A stretch of DNA of 16,813 nt from Prevotella sp. UBA5379 (lineage in GTDB: Bacteria; Bacteroidota; Bacteroidia; Bacteroidales; Bacteroidaceae): contig DHOX01000069.1 of the NCBI GenBank assembly GCA_002409785.1, forward strand, positions 26,949 to 43,761. Direction: 5' to 3'. Under the pieces are notes generated by a model. That model was not told where the DNA came from and ran no database searches. It saw only the letters and a program-made list of their open reading frames with translations. How positions within the stretch are numbered: the stretch's first letter is position 1; the number at the start of each line of letters is the position of its first letter. A program made the translations under genes and the position numbers. This document shows, one piece after another, positions 1 through 8,474 of the stretch.

Positions 1-735
1 TTGATCGTCATCCTGGATATTGGTGGGGTGATCGAGACGTCATCATGGAAAGATATTCCGGATGCGATCCTGTTGCCCTGGCAGGCCGGTGAGGAAGGCG
101 GGAACGCCATTGCAGATATTCTTTCCGGTAAGGTGTGTCCCTCCGGTCATCTGCCGATGACTTTTCCGGTAGCTTATGAGGATGTTCCGTCATCGAAAAA
201 CTTCCCTCAGAATGATAATGGAGGGGTTTTTGACAAGAACAAGTCAACGATAGGCTATACTAAGTATGATGAGGGGATATGGGTTGGATACCGTTATTTT
301 GACACATTTGGCAAACCGGTCTCTTATCCTTTTGGCTATGGTTTGTCCTATACGACCTTCTCGTTGAGCGGCTTGAAAGTACGCTATGGGAAATCAGTTT
401 GTAAGGCAGTCGTAACGGTGACGAATACCGGTAAGGTAGCGGGCAGGGAAGTGGCCCAGCTTTATGTCTCGGCTCCCAAGGGGACGCTGGAGAAACCAAA
501 GAAGGAATTGAAGGCATTTGCCAAGACCCGTAATCTTCAGCCTGGAGAGTCGCAGACCCTGACGCTGACCTTCCGTCCTATGGACCTGGCCTCTTTTGAT
601 GCAGTCACCAACAGCTGGGTACTGGATCCTGGAGTCTATGAGGTGATGATCGGCCAGTCCGTCGAGAATATCAAGTTGACGGCACCGATGAAAATTTCCA
701 AGGGTGTTCAGAAGAAAGCCCCGGCAATTATCTAA
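1..735 (+). CDS. GH3 family glycoside hydrolase, C-terminal part (5' end outside window)
   Basis: This is the last 244 residues of a GH3 beta-glycosidase; the reading frame is open to the window edge, so the TTG at position 1 is not a real start. The segment begins within the GH3 C-terminal alpha/beta sandwich, shown by the strand 'VILDIGG' and the motif 'GEEGGNAIADILSGKVCPSGHLPMTFP'-like stretch around residues 30-55. The family signature 'YPFGYGLSYTTF' follows near residues 108-119, and then the fibronectin-III-like domain ('VTVTNTGKVAGREVAQLYV', about 138-156) runs to the end. The catalytic Asp and acid/base Glu lie upstream of the window, so activity and substrate cannot be judged. The family acts in the periplasm or at the outer membrane on beta-linked gluco- or xylo-oligosaccharides. 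It is clearly paralogous to, but divergent from, the GH3 at 3086-5371. A terminator-like hairpin follows 14 bases after the stop. Confidence 0.93.
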   Translation: MIVILDIGGVIETSSWKDIPDAILLPWQAGEEGGNAIADILSGKVCPSGHLPMTFPVAYEDVPSSKNFPQNDNGGVFDKNKSTIGYTKYDEGIWVGYRYFDTFGKPVSYPFGYGLSYTTFSLSGLKVRYGKSVCKAVVTVTNTGKVAGREVAQLYVSAPKGTLEKPKKELKAFAKTRNLQPGESQTLTLTFRPMDLASFDAVTNSWVLDPGVYEVMIGQSVENIKLTAPMKISKGVQKKAPAII

Positions 736-748
736 AGGTATGAGAAGT

Positions 749-787
749 AAGTGAGATTGTCCAAAAGGATGATCTCATTTATTTTTT
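749..787 (+). terminator. Rho-independent terminator-like hairpin after the GH3 fragment
   Basis: Arms 749-762 and 767-780 pair around an AAAA loop (763-766). The pairing is continuous if G-U wobbles are allowed, and it is followed by a T-rich tail (six T at 782-787). It lies 14 bases after the GH3 stop and only 24 bases before the GH78 ATG. It could therefore end the GH3 transcript or attenuate read-through into GH78. Confidence 0.75.
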
Positions 788-811
788 CGTTTGAAAACAG
801 ATTTAAGTTAC

Positions 812-3001
812 ATGAAAAGTAAGTTCTCGTTAGTTTTTCTTTTTTTGATAGTCCTCTCGACCAAGTCGTTTGCATCGGCCTGGACGGCCAAATGGATAGA
901 GTCTGAGAATTGCAAGAGTACCGTAAACACATGGCAAGTGTTCCGTAAAACAGTTGTCCTTTCTGCTGTCCCGAAGTCATTGATGGCACGGATTTCCGTG
1001 GACTCTAAATATTGGTTGTGGATAAATGGCAGAATGGTTGTCTTTGAAGGTGGCCTGAAGCGAGGCCCATCGCCGTCAGATTCCTATTATGATGTCGTGA
1101 ATATCCGTCCTTATCTGCATAGAGGCCGTAATGTGATAGCTATACTTTCTCTGTTCTATGGCAAGGAAGGTTTTAGTCATAAGAGTAGTGGTCAGGCGGC
1201 CCTGTTGTTTGAAGCTCATTCTGAGCATGTGGATATTGTCTCTGATGAATCTTGGGAGGCTACGGTTTATAAGGCCTATGGTAAGGTGGGTAATCCTGAA
1301 CCCAACTATCGACTGTGTGAAAGTAATCTTTGCTTTGACGGCCGGGAAAGTCTGGGTGACTGGTATTCTCCTGCTTTCCGGGGGCATTTTCCTAAGGCGA
1401 AGGTTTTCTCCGCTGTGGCTGAGAATGGTGTCTTCGGAAAATTAGTGTTGCGCCCTATTCCATTGTTCCGATATTCTGGTTTGAAAAAATATGTGAGCCA
1501 ATCTTTTGATCCTGCAACTCGTATCTTGCATTGCCGGTTACCTTATGATGCACAGGTGACACCCTATCTTAAAGTAAAAGCTCCTGCAGGGGATACCATC
1601 GATATGCGTACGGAGGATTATCTTGTCGCGGGAGTTCCCAGTGTACGTGGGGAGTATATTACTTGTAACGGTGTCCAGAAATATGAATCTTTAGGCTGGA
1701 TGAATGGCAATGAAGTCCAGTATAGGATTCCTGAAAATGTGAAGGTGCTTGCCGTCAGGTATCGTGAAAGTGGTTATGATACGAAGATTGTCGGTAACTT
1801 TAAATGTAATGATCCGTTTTTTACAGAATTGTGGAAGCGGTCTGCCCGTACTCTTTACGTAAATATGCGTGATACCTATTCTGATTGTCCTGACCGGGAG
1901 CGGGCACAATGGTGGGGAGACGTTACGAATGACATACAGGAAAATTTTTATACCCTTTCTCCTTCCTCCTGGCAGATCATCAATAAGGGAATTTATGAAC
2001 TCATGAACTGGCAGCGGAGAGATGGAACGATCTTCGCTCCTGTTCCTGCTGGTAACTGGGATAAAGAACTCCCTGTTCAGATGCTGATGTCAGTAGGCTG
2101 GTATGGTTTCCATAAGCAGTATTATAATAGTGGTGACAGTTCTTTTGTTTCCGTGATCTATGATCGATTGCACCGGTATTTGCATGATGTGTGGAAAATG
2201 GACAACAATGGTTACGCAATCACCCGGGAAGGTGGATGGAGCTGGGCGGACTGGGGAGATCATATTGACTTGTCTCTCCTTACGGCTGAATGGTATTATC
2301 TGGCATTGAAGGGCGAAAGGGACTTCGCCCGGATGCTGAATAGAGAGGCTGACGTAAAGGCTGATGATGTGATAATGAAGAGAATGAAGGACCATTTTGA
2401 CAGTTGTTATTGGAAAGGCAGCGATTATCGTTCTGATTCTTATAAGGAAATGGACAGTGACGATCGTGCTCAAGCCATGGCTGTACTGTCAGGATTAGCG
2501 GATCCAGACAAATATCCGGAAATCGTCCGTATATTGAAGAAGTCGTATTTTGCCAGTCCGCTTATGGAAATGTATGTACAGCGGGCTCTATTTAAGATGG
2601 GCCAAGGGGAGTTCGCCTTACAGAGAGCCAAAGAAAAATATGTCAAGATGATGTCTTATAAGGACCAGACCACTGTTTTTGAATTCTGGGATAAGGGAGG
2701 CAGTATCAATCATGCCTGGGCCAGTGGTATGACTGTCATCTTCGGGCAAGAGGTTTGTGGTGTAAGGCCTACCTCTCCTGGATTTAAGACCTTTGAGGTG
2801 AAACCTGATTTGGCAGGACTGTCACAAGTCTCTGCGAATATGCAGACGTTATACGGGATGATCCGCATAAGGATTAAAAAGAAAAATGGATACATTCATT
2901 TGACTTTGACTGTACCTGAAGGGACTCAGGCTACCGTCATGCTTGGCAGAGAGGTTCAAAGATTGAAGGCTGGGAAGTACCATTTAAGCAGTAAAGAATA
3001 G
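812..3001 (+). CDS. GH78-type alpha-L-rhamnosidase-like glycoside hydrolase
   Basis: This 729-residue secreted enzyme belongs to the six-hairpin (alpha/alpha)6 family that includes GH78, whose members remove terminal alpha-L-rhamnose by inversion. I chose ATG 812 over the in-frame TTG at 791 because it gives a clean signal peptide (MKSKF, hydrophobic core, 'FASA' before W24). The order is an N-terminal beta-sandwich with the 'AKWI' opening (about 24-330), the barrel, and a C-terminal beta domain with 'GVRPTSPGFKTFEVKPDL'. The acidic cluster 'DCPDRERAQWWGD' gives D358, E363 and D370, with the same spacing as the substrate-binding and general-acid residues known in GH78 (D, +5 E, +12 D). E624 in 'FEFWDKGG', before 'NHAW', fits the general base. 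The cluster departs from the usual 'ERxGWxGD' (Q-W-W replaces G-W-x), so the exact sugar is uncertain. No strong promoter was found between the preceding hairpin and this start. Confidence 0.85.
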   Translation: MKSKFSLVFLFLIVLSTKSFASAWTAKWIESENCKSTVNTWQVFRKTVVLSAVPKSLMARISVDSKYWLWINGRMVVFEGGLKRGPSPSDSYYDVVNIRPYLHRGRNVIAILSLFYGKEGFSHKSSGQAALLFEAHSEHVDIVSDESWEATVYKAYGKVGNPEPNYRLCESNLCFDGRESLGDWYSPAFRGHFPKAKVFSAVAENGVFGKLVLRPIPLFRYSGLKKYVSQSFDPATRILHCRLPYDAQVTPYLKVKAPAGDTIDMRTEDYLVAGVPSVRGEYITCNGVQKYESLGWMNGNEVQYRIPENVKVLAVRYRESGYDTKIVGNFKCNDPFFTELWKRSARTLYVNMRDTYSDCPDRERAQWWGDVTNDIQENFYTLSPSSWQIINKGIYELMNWQRRDGTIFAPVPAGNWDKELPVQMLMSVGWYGFHKQYYNSGDSSFVSVIYDRLHRYLHDVWKMDNNGYAITREGGWSWADWGDHIDLSLLTAEWYYLALKGERDFARMLNREADVKADDVIMKRMKDHFDSCYWKGSDYRSDSYKEMDSDDRAQAMAVLSGLADPDKYPEIVRILKKSYFASPLMEMYVQRALFKMGQGEFALQRAKEKYVKMMSYKDQTTVFEFWDKGGSINHAWASGMTVIFGQEVCGVRPTSPGFKTFEVKPDLAGLSQVSANMQTLYGMIRIRIKKKNGYIHLTLTVPEGTQATVMLGREVQRLKAGKYHLSSKE

Positions 3002-3030
3002 TCGGCTTTTTAAATGAAAACAGGTTATAT

Positions 3031-3074
3031 CGTAAACTTCAAGAGTTTCGTTTCAGGCTCTTGAAGTTTTTACG
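3031..3074. terminator. Shared hairpin between convergent GH78 and GH3 genes
   Basis: A perfect 11-bp stem (AACTTCAAGAG at 3035-3045, CTCTTGAAGTT at 3058-3068) encloses a 12-base loop. The outer bases CGT and ACG also pair if two bases are bulged. Five T follow on the plus strand (3067-3071). It sits 30 bases after the GH78 stop and just beyond the stop of the minus-strand GH3, so it can serve both. The T tail is better on the plus strand. Confidence 0.75.
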
Positions 3075-3085
3075 GTATAGATTTT

Positions 3086-5371
3086 TTATTGTAAAGAAAA
3101 TCGTAAGGTCTGAACATCCCTGCTGTTGGGACCGACCATAATGTCAAAATCACCTGGTTCACAAACATATTCCAGTTTGCTGTTATAAAATTTCAGTTGG
3201 TCTGGTGTGACCGTGAAGACCACCGTTTTAGATTCTCCTTTATTTAAATGAATGCGTACGAAATCTTTCAGTTCTTTGACAGGTCTGGAAAGGCTGGCAA
3301 CAAGGTCATGAATGTAAAGTTGCACTACTTCGTCCCCGTCATAATCACCGGTATTGGTTACTGTGATGCTGGCCTTGATGCTCCCCTTCTCTGTCATCGT
3401 GTTTTTATCCAGTTTCAGGGGTCCATATTTAAAAGTAGTGTAGGAGAGTCCGTAACCGAACGGATAAAGAGGATCATTGTCAATATCGAGATAGTTACTA
3501 CGGAACTTTGTAAACCATTTTCCTTTTTCGAGGGGCCTTCCGGTATTCAGATGATTATAATAGATGGGAATTTGCCCCATACTTTTAGGCATCGTAAAAG
3601 ACAGATGTCCACTGGGTACTTTATTCCCGAAAAGTACATCACAGATGGCACTACCAGCTTCTGATCCCCCGAACCAAACATTTAATATGGCATCGAAATT
3701 CTGCTGTTCCCAGGTCATGACGGTAGGACGTCCTGAGAAATTGACCAGTACGATCGGTTTACCTGTTTTCTTTAGTGCTGTGAGTAAATCTTTCTGTGCA
3801 TCAAAAATGGTCAGATCAGACCGGCTGCTGCATTCTCCGCTCATTTCTGATGTCTCTCCGATGGCAGCGACAATAACATCTGCCTTCCGGGCTGCCTCCA
3901 GAGCTTCTTTAAGCATCTCTTTCGGATCCCGGTGATCACGGATCCCGCGGCCGAACATTGAGCCACGGGCTTCAAGGGCAGAGTCATAACAGATGTTGGA
4001 ACCTTTGGCATAAATAATGTCAGCCCGGTTCCCGACCGCTTCTTTTATGGCTGTATATAGAGATTTATATTTGTCAAAGGTGGCTGTAACACTCCAGGTC
4101 CCCGGCATGTTCGTATTGGTATTACCTAAAGGACCGATAAGAGCTATCGTACCCTTTTTCTGTAAAGGGAGCAGGTGTTTTTCATTTTTCAACAGGACGA
4201 AGGTTTCTGCTGCCAGATTACGGGCAGCCGTACGGTGTTCTATAGTGTAGATCTCAGTATTTGCCCTTTTCGGATTCAAATAGCGGTAAGGATCATCGAA
4301 AAGGCCAAGTTTGTATTTTGCTTCCAGAATGCGTCGACAGGCTTGGTCTATGGTCTGTTCACTGACCATTCCTTCTGCTACAGACTTTTCCAGGGTGTCA
4401 ATATAACCGTTAGAGACCATATCCATGTCCGTTCCGGCATTAAGGGCTAAGGCAGATACCTGTTGCAGGTTGCCTAGTCCATGATTTTCCATCTCCATGA
4501 TTGCCGTATAATCTGTCACGACAAAACCTTTGAATCCCCATCGCTGGCGTAGTATATTGGTGAGGAGCCATTTGTTCCCGGTCGACGGAATGCCGTCTAC
4601 GGTATTAAAGGAAGTCATGACACTTCCGGCACCGGCATCAATTGCAGCTTTGTAGGGAGGAAAATAATAATTGAACATACTGATCCGGCTCATGTCTACA
4701 GTATTATATTCACGACCGGCTTCAACACCACCATATAAGGCAAAATGCTTGACGCAGGCCATAACGGTATTTCGGGCTTTCAGGTCTTGACCTTGATAGC
4801 CTCTTATCATGGCACGGGCAATCTGTGAACTCAAATAAGGGTCTTCACCGTTCCCTTCAGCCATCCTTCCCCATCTGCCATCACGGCAAATGTCCAGCAT
4901 CGGACTGTAGATCCAGCAAATGCCGTCTGCACTGGCTTCATCAGCTGCAATGCGGGCAGCCTTTTCAATGGATTTGATGTCCCAACTGCATGAGAGGGCG
5001 AGAGGTATAGGGAAGATGGTCTGGTAACCATGGATGACGTCCATGCCAAAAAGTAAGGGGATTTTCAGTCGACTTTGAGTGACGGCGATTTTTTGTACTT
5101 CATGGATCTTTTTTACACCTTTGAGGTTGAACAGTCCTCCGACTTCCCCTCTTCGGATCTTTCCTGAAATATCACTGCTTTTTGCTTGCCCAGTAATGAT
5201 GTCGCCGGTTACAGGAAGGTTGAGTTGGCCGATTTTCTCCCTCAGAGTCATTCTGCTCATGAGTCTGTCAATAAACTGGTGCATGTCATTTGTGCTCTCT
5301 TGTGCTCCTGCTGAAAAGGGGAACATTAAAATGATCAGGAGCAGACGGATAATTTTCTTTTTTACTTTCAT
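3086..5371 (-). CDS. GH3 beta-glucosidase, BglX-like (probable beta-1,2-gluco-oligosaccharide beta-glucosidase)
   Basis: This complete 761-residue GH3 enzyme is a retaining exo-beta-glucosidase. ATG 5371 is preferred because it is followed directly by a signal peptide (MKVKKK, hydrophobic core, 'SAGA' before QE). A GTG at 5395 would add eight residues and overlap the GH144 stop as GTGA. The N-terminal barrel shows 'FGMDVIHGYQTIFPIPLALS' and 'DICRDGRWGRMAEGNGEDPY'. The nucleophile is D287 in 'FVVTDYTAI', and the acid/base is E513 in 'EMSGECSSRSD', matching BglX 'HEASSRTD'. The fibronectin-III-like domain follows 'YPFGYGLSYTTF'. There is no lipobox, so a periplasmic location is expected. It sits 20 bases after GH144 in the same operon. 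A GH3 next to a GH144 in B. thetaiotaomicron is known to cleave beta-1,2-gluco-oligosaccharides, and I infer the same role here. Other beta-glucosidase specificities remain possible. Confidence 0.9.
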   Translation of the reverse strand: MKVKKKIIRLLLIILMFPFSAGAQESTNDMHQFIDRLMSRMTLREKIGQLNLPVTGDIITGQAKSSDISGKIRRGEVGGLFNLKGVKKIHEVQKIAVTQSRLKIPLLFGMDVIHGYQTIFPIPLALSCSWDIKSIEKAARIAADEASADGICWIYSPMLDICRDGRWGRMAEGNGEDPYLSSQIARAMIRGYQGQDLKARNTVMACVKHFALYGGVEAGREYNTVDMSRISMFNYYFPPYKAAIDAGAGSVMTSFNTVDGIPSTGNKWLLTNILRQRWGFKGFVVTDYTAIMEMENHGLGNLQQVSALALNAGTDMDMVSNGYIDTLEKSVAEGMVSEQTIDQACRRILEAKYKLGLFDDPYRYLNPKRANTEIYTIEHRTAARNLAAETFVLLKNEKHLLPLQKKGTIALIGPLGNTNTNMPGTWSVTATFDKYKSLYTAIKEAVGNRADIIYAKGSNICYDSALEARGSMFGRGIRDHRDPKEMLKEALEAARKADVIVAAIGETSEMSGECSSRSDLTIFDAQKDLLTALKKTGKPIVLVNFSGRPTVMTWEQQNFDAILNVWFGGSEAGSAICDVLFGNKVPSGHLSFTMPKSMGQIPIYYNHLNTGRPLEKGKWFTKFRSNYLDIDNDPLYPFGYGLSYTTFKYGPLKLDKNTMTEKGSIKASITVTNTGDYDGDEVVQLYIHDLVASLSRPVKELKDFVRIHLNKGESKTVVFTVTPDQLKFYNSKLEYVCEPGDFDIMVGPNSRDVQTLRFSLQ

Positions 5372-5391
5372 GACGTACCTGTGTTTGTTTT

Positions 5392-6768
5392 TCACCTGTT
5401 AGCATTGACAGTGAATCCAAGTTTATACAGACCTTTCTGGATTTCCGGACAACTCATGAATAAATTCCAAAGCAGTCCTGACCGGTAGTTTTCGATCATC
5501 GGAGCAATCGTACACTGATCAATAGCCAGATAGCGGGGTACCGTCCAATGTGATTGCTCGGAGAAAGCATCATAGAAGCCGTATTTTCCCCATATCCATG
5601 TTCCTCGTCGGTAAAATCCTTTCAGGGCAGCCATGGATTTCTTTGGTGTATAGGGGAAGGAAGAGAGGGCTGCTGCAGGAGTAATGACACCGAGATCATT
5701 GTTTGGAGAGTGAGCGGCATAACCATTGATGGAGTAACTGGCAGTCAGACCCCAGCAATCTTCCCCGTATCCTTTATAATGTTTTGGATTGGCTACGCAA
5801 TAAGCGTAATCACTCAATGCATGATTACGCACCACATTCCAGTAGTTGGCGTAGGTATCTGAAAGATGCCTTGGATCCAGCCCTATATATGAATATTGAG
5901 CCCAGAACAGAGGTCCTCCGGTCTGTTCTGCCCCATTATGCTTTAATTCTAGAGGATACCCGTATGGTGCAGCATTGCTTCGGATGGCTCCGCTTCGTGC
6001 CCATCCGGCGTGATAGCATATAGCAGGAATGCTGTGAGTGGGAGATGAGGCAGCAAGAATATAGGCAATCAGACATTCATTATATCCTTGGATAGGAAAG
6101 TTCATAGCCCATCCGTAGTCGGGTGACCAGTGCCAGTAGAGTACGTTCTGGTCTCCATTGCGATACCAGTCGAATTCCATGCCTCTCCATAGTGAATCGA
6201 TCTTTTCTGCTAATCCTTTTTCTTGCTGGTTCCCATCTTTGAAGTATTGCCGGACACAAAGCAGACTGGCCATCAGGAAACTGCTTTCCACAAGGTCTCC
6301 ACCATCATCCTTTTCTCCGAAAGGTTTTACTTTTCCTGTCGGACCATATAACCAATGTGGCCACATCCCGTGAAAGCGGTTTGCATGGGACAGATAGTTG
6401 ACAATTTTTTCAAGGCGCTCCAGTCCTTGCTCCCTATCGATGAAACCACGGTTAATCCCTGTGAGTAAACCGGCAATACCAAATCCGCTGCCTCCTATAG
6501 TAACGACATCCTGGTCATTGTCCGGATAGATTCCGTCTAAGTGAATCCGCTCCCGCGCCATTCCGGAAGTAGGTTCTGCACCGTCCCACATGTAGTTGAG
6601 GCTGACTTTTTGGATATAGTCAAGTAATGTGCTGTCGTTGGGGAATGAGTCTGGCCGAATAGCGGCAGGTGGATTTCTGTTAAAATTCTGGTCATTCTTA
6701 TTTGCCGCACAAGAATTCAGAACGTTGAAGAGGCAAAGAAATATGATAAGTCTTAATATTGTTTTCAT
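5392..6768 (-). CDS. GH144 lipoprotein: endo-beta-1,2-glucanase or exo-sophorohydrolase
   Basis: This 458-residue protein is of the 'glucoamylase family' type, now GH144. Known members cut beta-1,2-glucan internally (Chitinophaga pinensis) or release sophorose from chain ends (Parabacteroides distasonis). The N-terminus has a lipoprotein signal with the lipobox 'LNSC' (C20), so the protein should be anchored to a membrane, probably the outer one. The rest is a single (alpha/alpha)6 barrel. Recognisable blocks are 'SLNYMWDGAEPTSGMARER' near 55-73, 'GGSGFGIAGLLTGINRG', 'DGGDLVESSFLMASLL' (D158, E161), 'GYNECLIAYILAASSPTH' (E231), 'GEDCWGLTAS' and 'WGKYGFYDAF'. The acidic residues in these blocks are candidate catalytic or binding residues, but I cannot assign them by sight. 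The length is normal for the family. The gene lies 220 bases after susD and 20 bases before the GH3. Endo versus exo action cannot be told from the sequence. Confidence 0.88.
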   Translation of the reverse strand: MKTILRLIIFLCLFNVLNSCAANKNDQNFNRNPPAAIRPDSFPNDSTLLDYIQKVSLNYMWDGAEPTSGMARERIHLDGIYPDNDQDVVTIGGSGFGIAGLLTGINRGFIDREQGLERLEKIVNYLSHANRFHGMWPHWLYGPTGKVKPFGEKDDGGDLVESSFLMASLLCVRQYFKDGNQQEKGLAEKIDSLWRGMEFDWYRNGDQNVLYWHWSPDYGWAMNFPIQGYNECLIAYILAASSPTHSIPAICYHAGWARSGAIRSNAAPYGYPLELKHNGAEQTGGPLFWAQYSYIGLDPRHLSDTYANYWNVVRNHALSDYAYCVANPKHYKGYGEDCWGLTASYSINGYAAHSPNNDLGVITPAAALSSFPYTPKKSMAALKGFYRRGTWIWGKYGFYDAFSEQSHWTVPRYLAIDQCTIAPMIENYRSGLLWNLFMSCPEIQKGLYKLGFTVNANR

Positions 6769-6988
6769 TTACTAATGTATTATTAAAAAGAGTAATGCGC
6801 TTTTAAGAATAATTGCGGAATTTTATGATGGATGTCAGGAACCCCTGTAAATCCTTGAAATAATAGGTACTGGAGTCCTGTTTCGCTGTTGATTACTTGG
6901 CAAGTATTGTTTAAACATAAAGTATTCCCGGCTTTTGCCGGGAAAATTATAGTCCAATAAGATAGGTAAATCAAAAGAAAGAACTGAT
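6769..6988 (-). other. susD-GH144 intercistronic region with a GC-rich hairpin
   Basis: These 220 bases are unusually long for a gap inside a PUL operon. A perfect 8-bp stem (6925-6932 with 6937-6944, core CCCGGC/GCCGGG) has a four-base loop. On the minus-strand transcript it starts 44 bases after the susD stop. There is no run of U after it (AATACTTT follows), so it is not a classical terminator. It could instead set 3' ends or stabilise the susCD part of the message. I found no TAnnTTTG box on the minus strand, so GH144 and GH3 probably depend on read-through from susC. A 63-codon open frame (6783-6974, minus) fills most of the gap but resembles nothing I recognise. Confidence 0.55.
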
Positions 6989-8455
6989 TTATTCATCCTT
7001 TGGCGTGTTTTTTAAATCTGGAACATTATTAAGTTGATCGAATGGCAGAGGAAAGTAAGTCTTGTCAGTAGTCCATCCTTTTGACTTAAGAACGGTATTA
7101 GCTAATCCTGTACGAATGAGATCCTGATACCTTTCTCCCCATTCCCCGCAGAATTCCATACGGCGTTCGTCCAAGATCTGATCTATGGTTACATTGTGGA
7201 GCTCAGGCATCTTTGCTCTATCCCTGACCAGATTGAAAGGAGCATCTCCATTTTCTCCCAATCGTACTTTAGCTTCAGCGTTCATCAGTAAGACATCGGC
7301 GTAACGGAGAATCCTGATATTGTTGTTTGAACCATATTTAGTACGTCCTGGAGTCAGCTCATTGGATGGCGTATAGACCTTACCATTCCAACAGTCAGTT
7401 TGTGTGGGGTTATCGGAGCCTTTAATGTAGTCGCCACTTGGAGTCGTTTCTCCCTTTTCCAAGAAAGAGGTTGTATAACGGACGGTTTCTCCTCGGGCCT
7501 TTGCCCAGTCCCTGAAGGCTGGATAATAACCGATAAATCCCCAGCCAGAGATGTTTCCATCGTTTGCTGGTCCTTGAAATACGAACCACTGATCGGCATC
7601 TACCATATCACCGGAGCCTGTGCCAAAGTCAGTACACTGACATTCAAAGAGTGACTCATCGCAAAGTTTCCCCGGGATCTTGAACAGCTCATAATAATTA
7701 TCATAAAGCTTGAATTTTCCACTATTAATGATATCATCAGTCAGTTCCTTCACTTTCTGGTAATCGCCTTCGTCTAAATAGACTTTAGCTGCTAACTGTT
7801 CGGCGGAGAATGCCGTAACAGCACCTTTATGTTCCATCTCGTTTGGACGTAAGCGCGGACAGTGATCAATAGCATATTGTAAATCTTGCAGGATATAAGC
7901 ATTTACGGCCCTTACAGTGGAACGAGTTAAATCGACTTGTTGATTATCCCGTACGATGGTTACTGGACCGAATCCTTGGACCAGCCGGAAGTAAGCAAAG
8001 GCACGTAAGAAACGGACTTCCCCGCAGTAAGACCGGTAAGTCTGCATTTCAGTGCTATCCTTGATGTTTGCGGCATAGCTGTCAAGGGATATTAATGCGG
8101 AATTGGCAGTCCTTATCATATCATAATAATTATTCCACATTGTGTTAAGCCCCCAAAAGGTGTTATCATATTTGTAATTTCCATAGTCTACTAATGATTG
8201 TTGATCATCAACACGTCCAGACCATAAATCACCACCTCTGATGACACTGAGTCCCTGGATAATCCAATGCATACCATCCGTACGGAGTTTGGCATAAACA
8301 CCTGATACCGGCATGTACATATTGCTGATATTGGTAAAATCAACTTTCTTTTCCGGAATGCTGTTCTCCGGATCCTTGTCCAGATAGTCGCATGAAGTGG
8401 CTAAAAGGGTTAAAGCAGCTATTGTAAAAACAGAAATAGTTCTAAAAATTCTCAT
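6989..8455 (-). CDS. SusD/RagB-family outer-membrane glycan-binding lipoprotein
   Basis: This 488-residue SusD-like protein binds glycan at the cell surface and acts as the lid of the SusC channel. ATG 8455 is chosen because it starts a lipoprotein signal ('MRIFRTISVFTIAAL', lipobox 'ATSC', C22) followed by the typical 'DYLDKDPE'. The longer frame upstream would put 32 unlikely residues before it and run into susC. Family marks include 'MWNNYYDMIRTANSAL', 'EVRFLRAFAYFRLVQGFG', 'NIRILRYADVLLMNAEAKVRLG' (a TPR-like helix), 'ILDERRMEFCGEWGERYQDLIR' and the C-terminal 'YFPLPFDQLNNVPDLKNTP'. It starts 19 bases after the susC stop, as usual for the pair. Ligand specificity cannot be read from the sequence; beta-1,2-glucan is inferred from the downstream enzymes. 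Confidence 0.95.
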   Translation of the reverse strand: MRIFRTISVFTIAALTLLATSCDYLDKDPENSIPEKKVDFTNISNMYMPVSGVYAKLRTDGMHWIIQGLSVIRGGDLWSGRVDDQQSLVDYGNYKYDNTFWGLNTMWNNYYDMIRTANSALISLDSYAANIKDSTEMQTYRSYCGEVRFLRAFAYFRLVQGFGPVTIVRDNQQVDLTRSTVRAVNAYILQDLQYAIDHCPRLRPNEMEHKGAVTAFSAEQLAAKVYLDEGDYQKVKELTDDIINSGKFKLYDNYYELFKIPGKLCDESLFECQCTDFGTGSGDMVDADQWFVFQGPANDGNISGWGFIGYYPAFRDWAKARGETVRYTTSFLEKGETTPSGDYIKGSDNPTQTDCWNGKVYTPSNELTPGRTKYGSNNNIRILRYADVLLMNAEAKVRLGENGDAPFNLVRDRAKMPELHNVTIDQILDERRMEFCGEWGERYQDLIRTGLANTVLKSKGWTTDKTYFPLPFDQLNNVPDLKNTPKDE

Positions 8456-8474
8456 GGTTATATATATGAAGTGG

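Noticed and set aside
3031..3045. An ATCGTA sequence resembling the susC operator core, read in the susC orientation.
   Set aside because: It is a single copy with no paired repeat or promoter nearby, and it is explained by the terminator stem.
1..5371. The two GH3 genes as a recent tandem duplication.
   Set aside because: They face opposite directions, and their C-terminal domains share only the general GH3 signatures, so they are distinct old paralogues.
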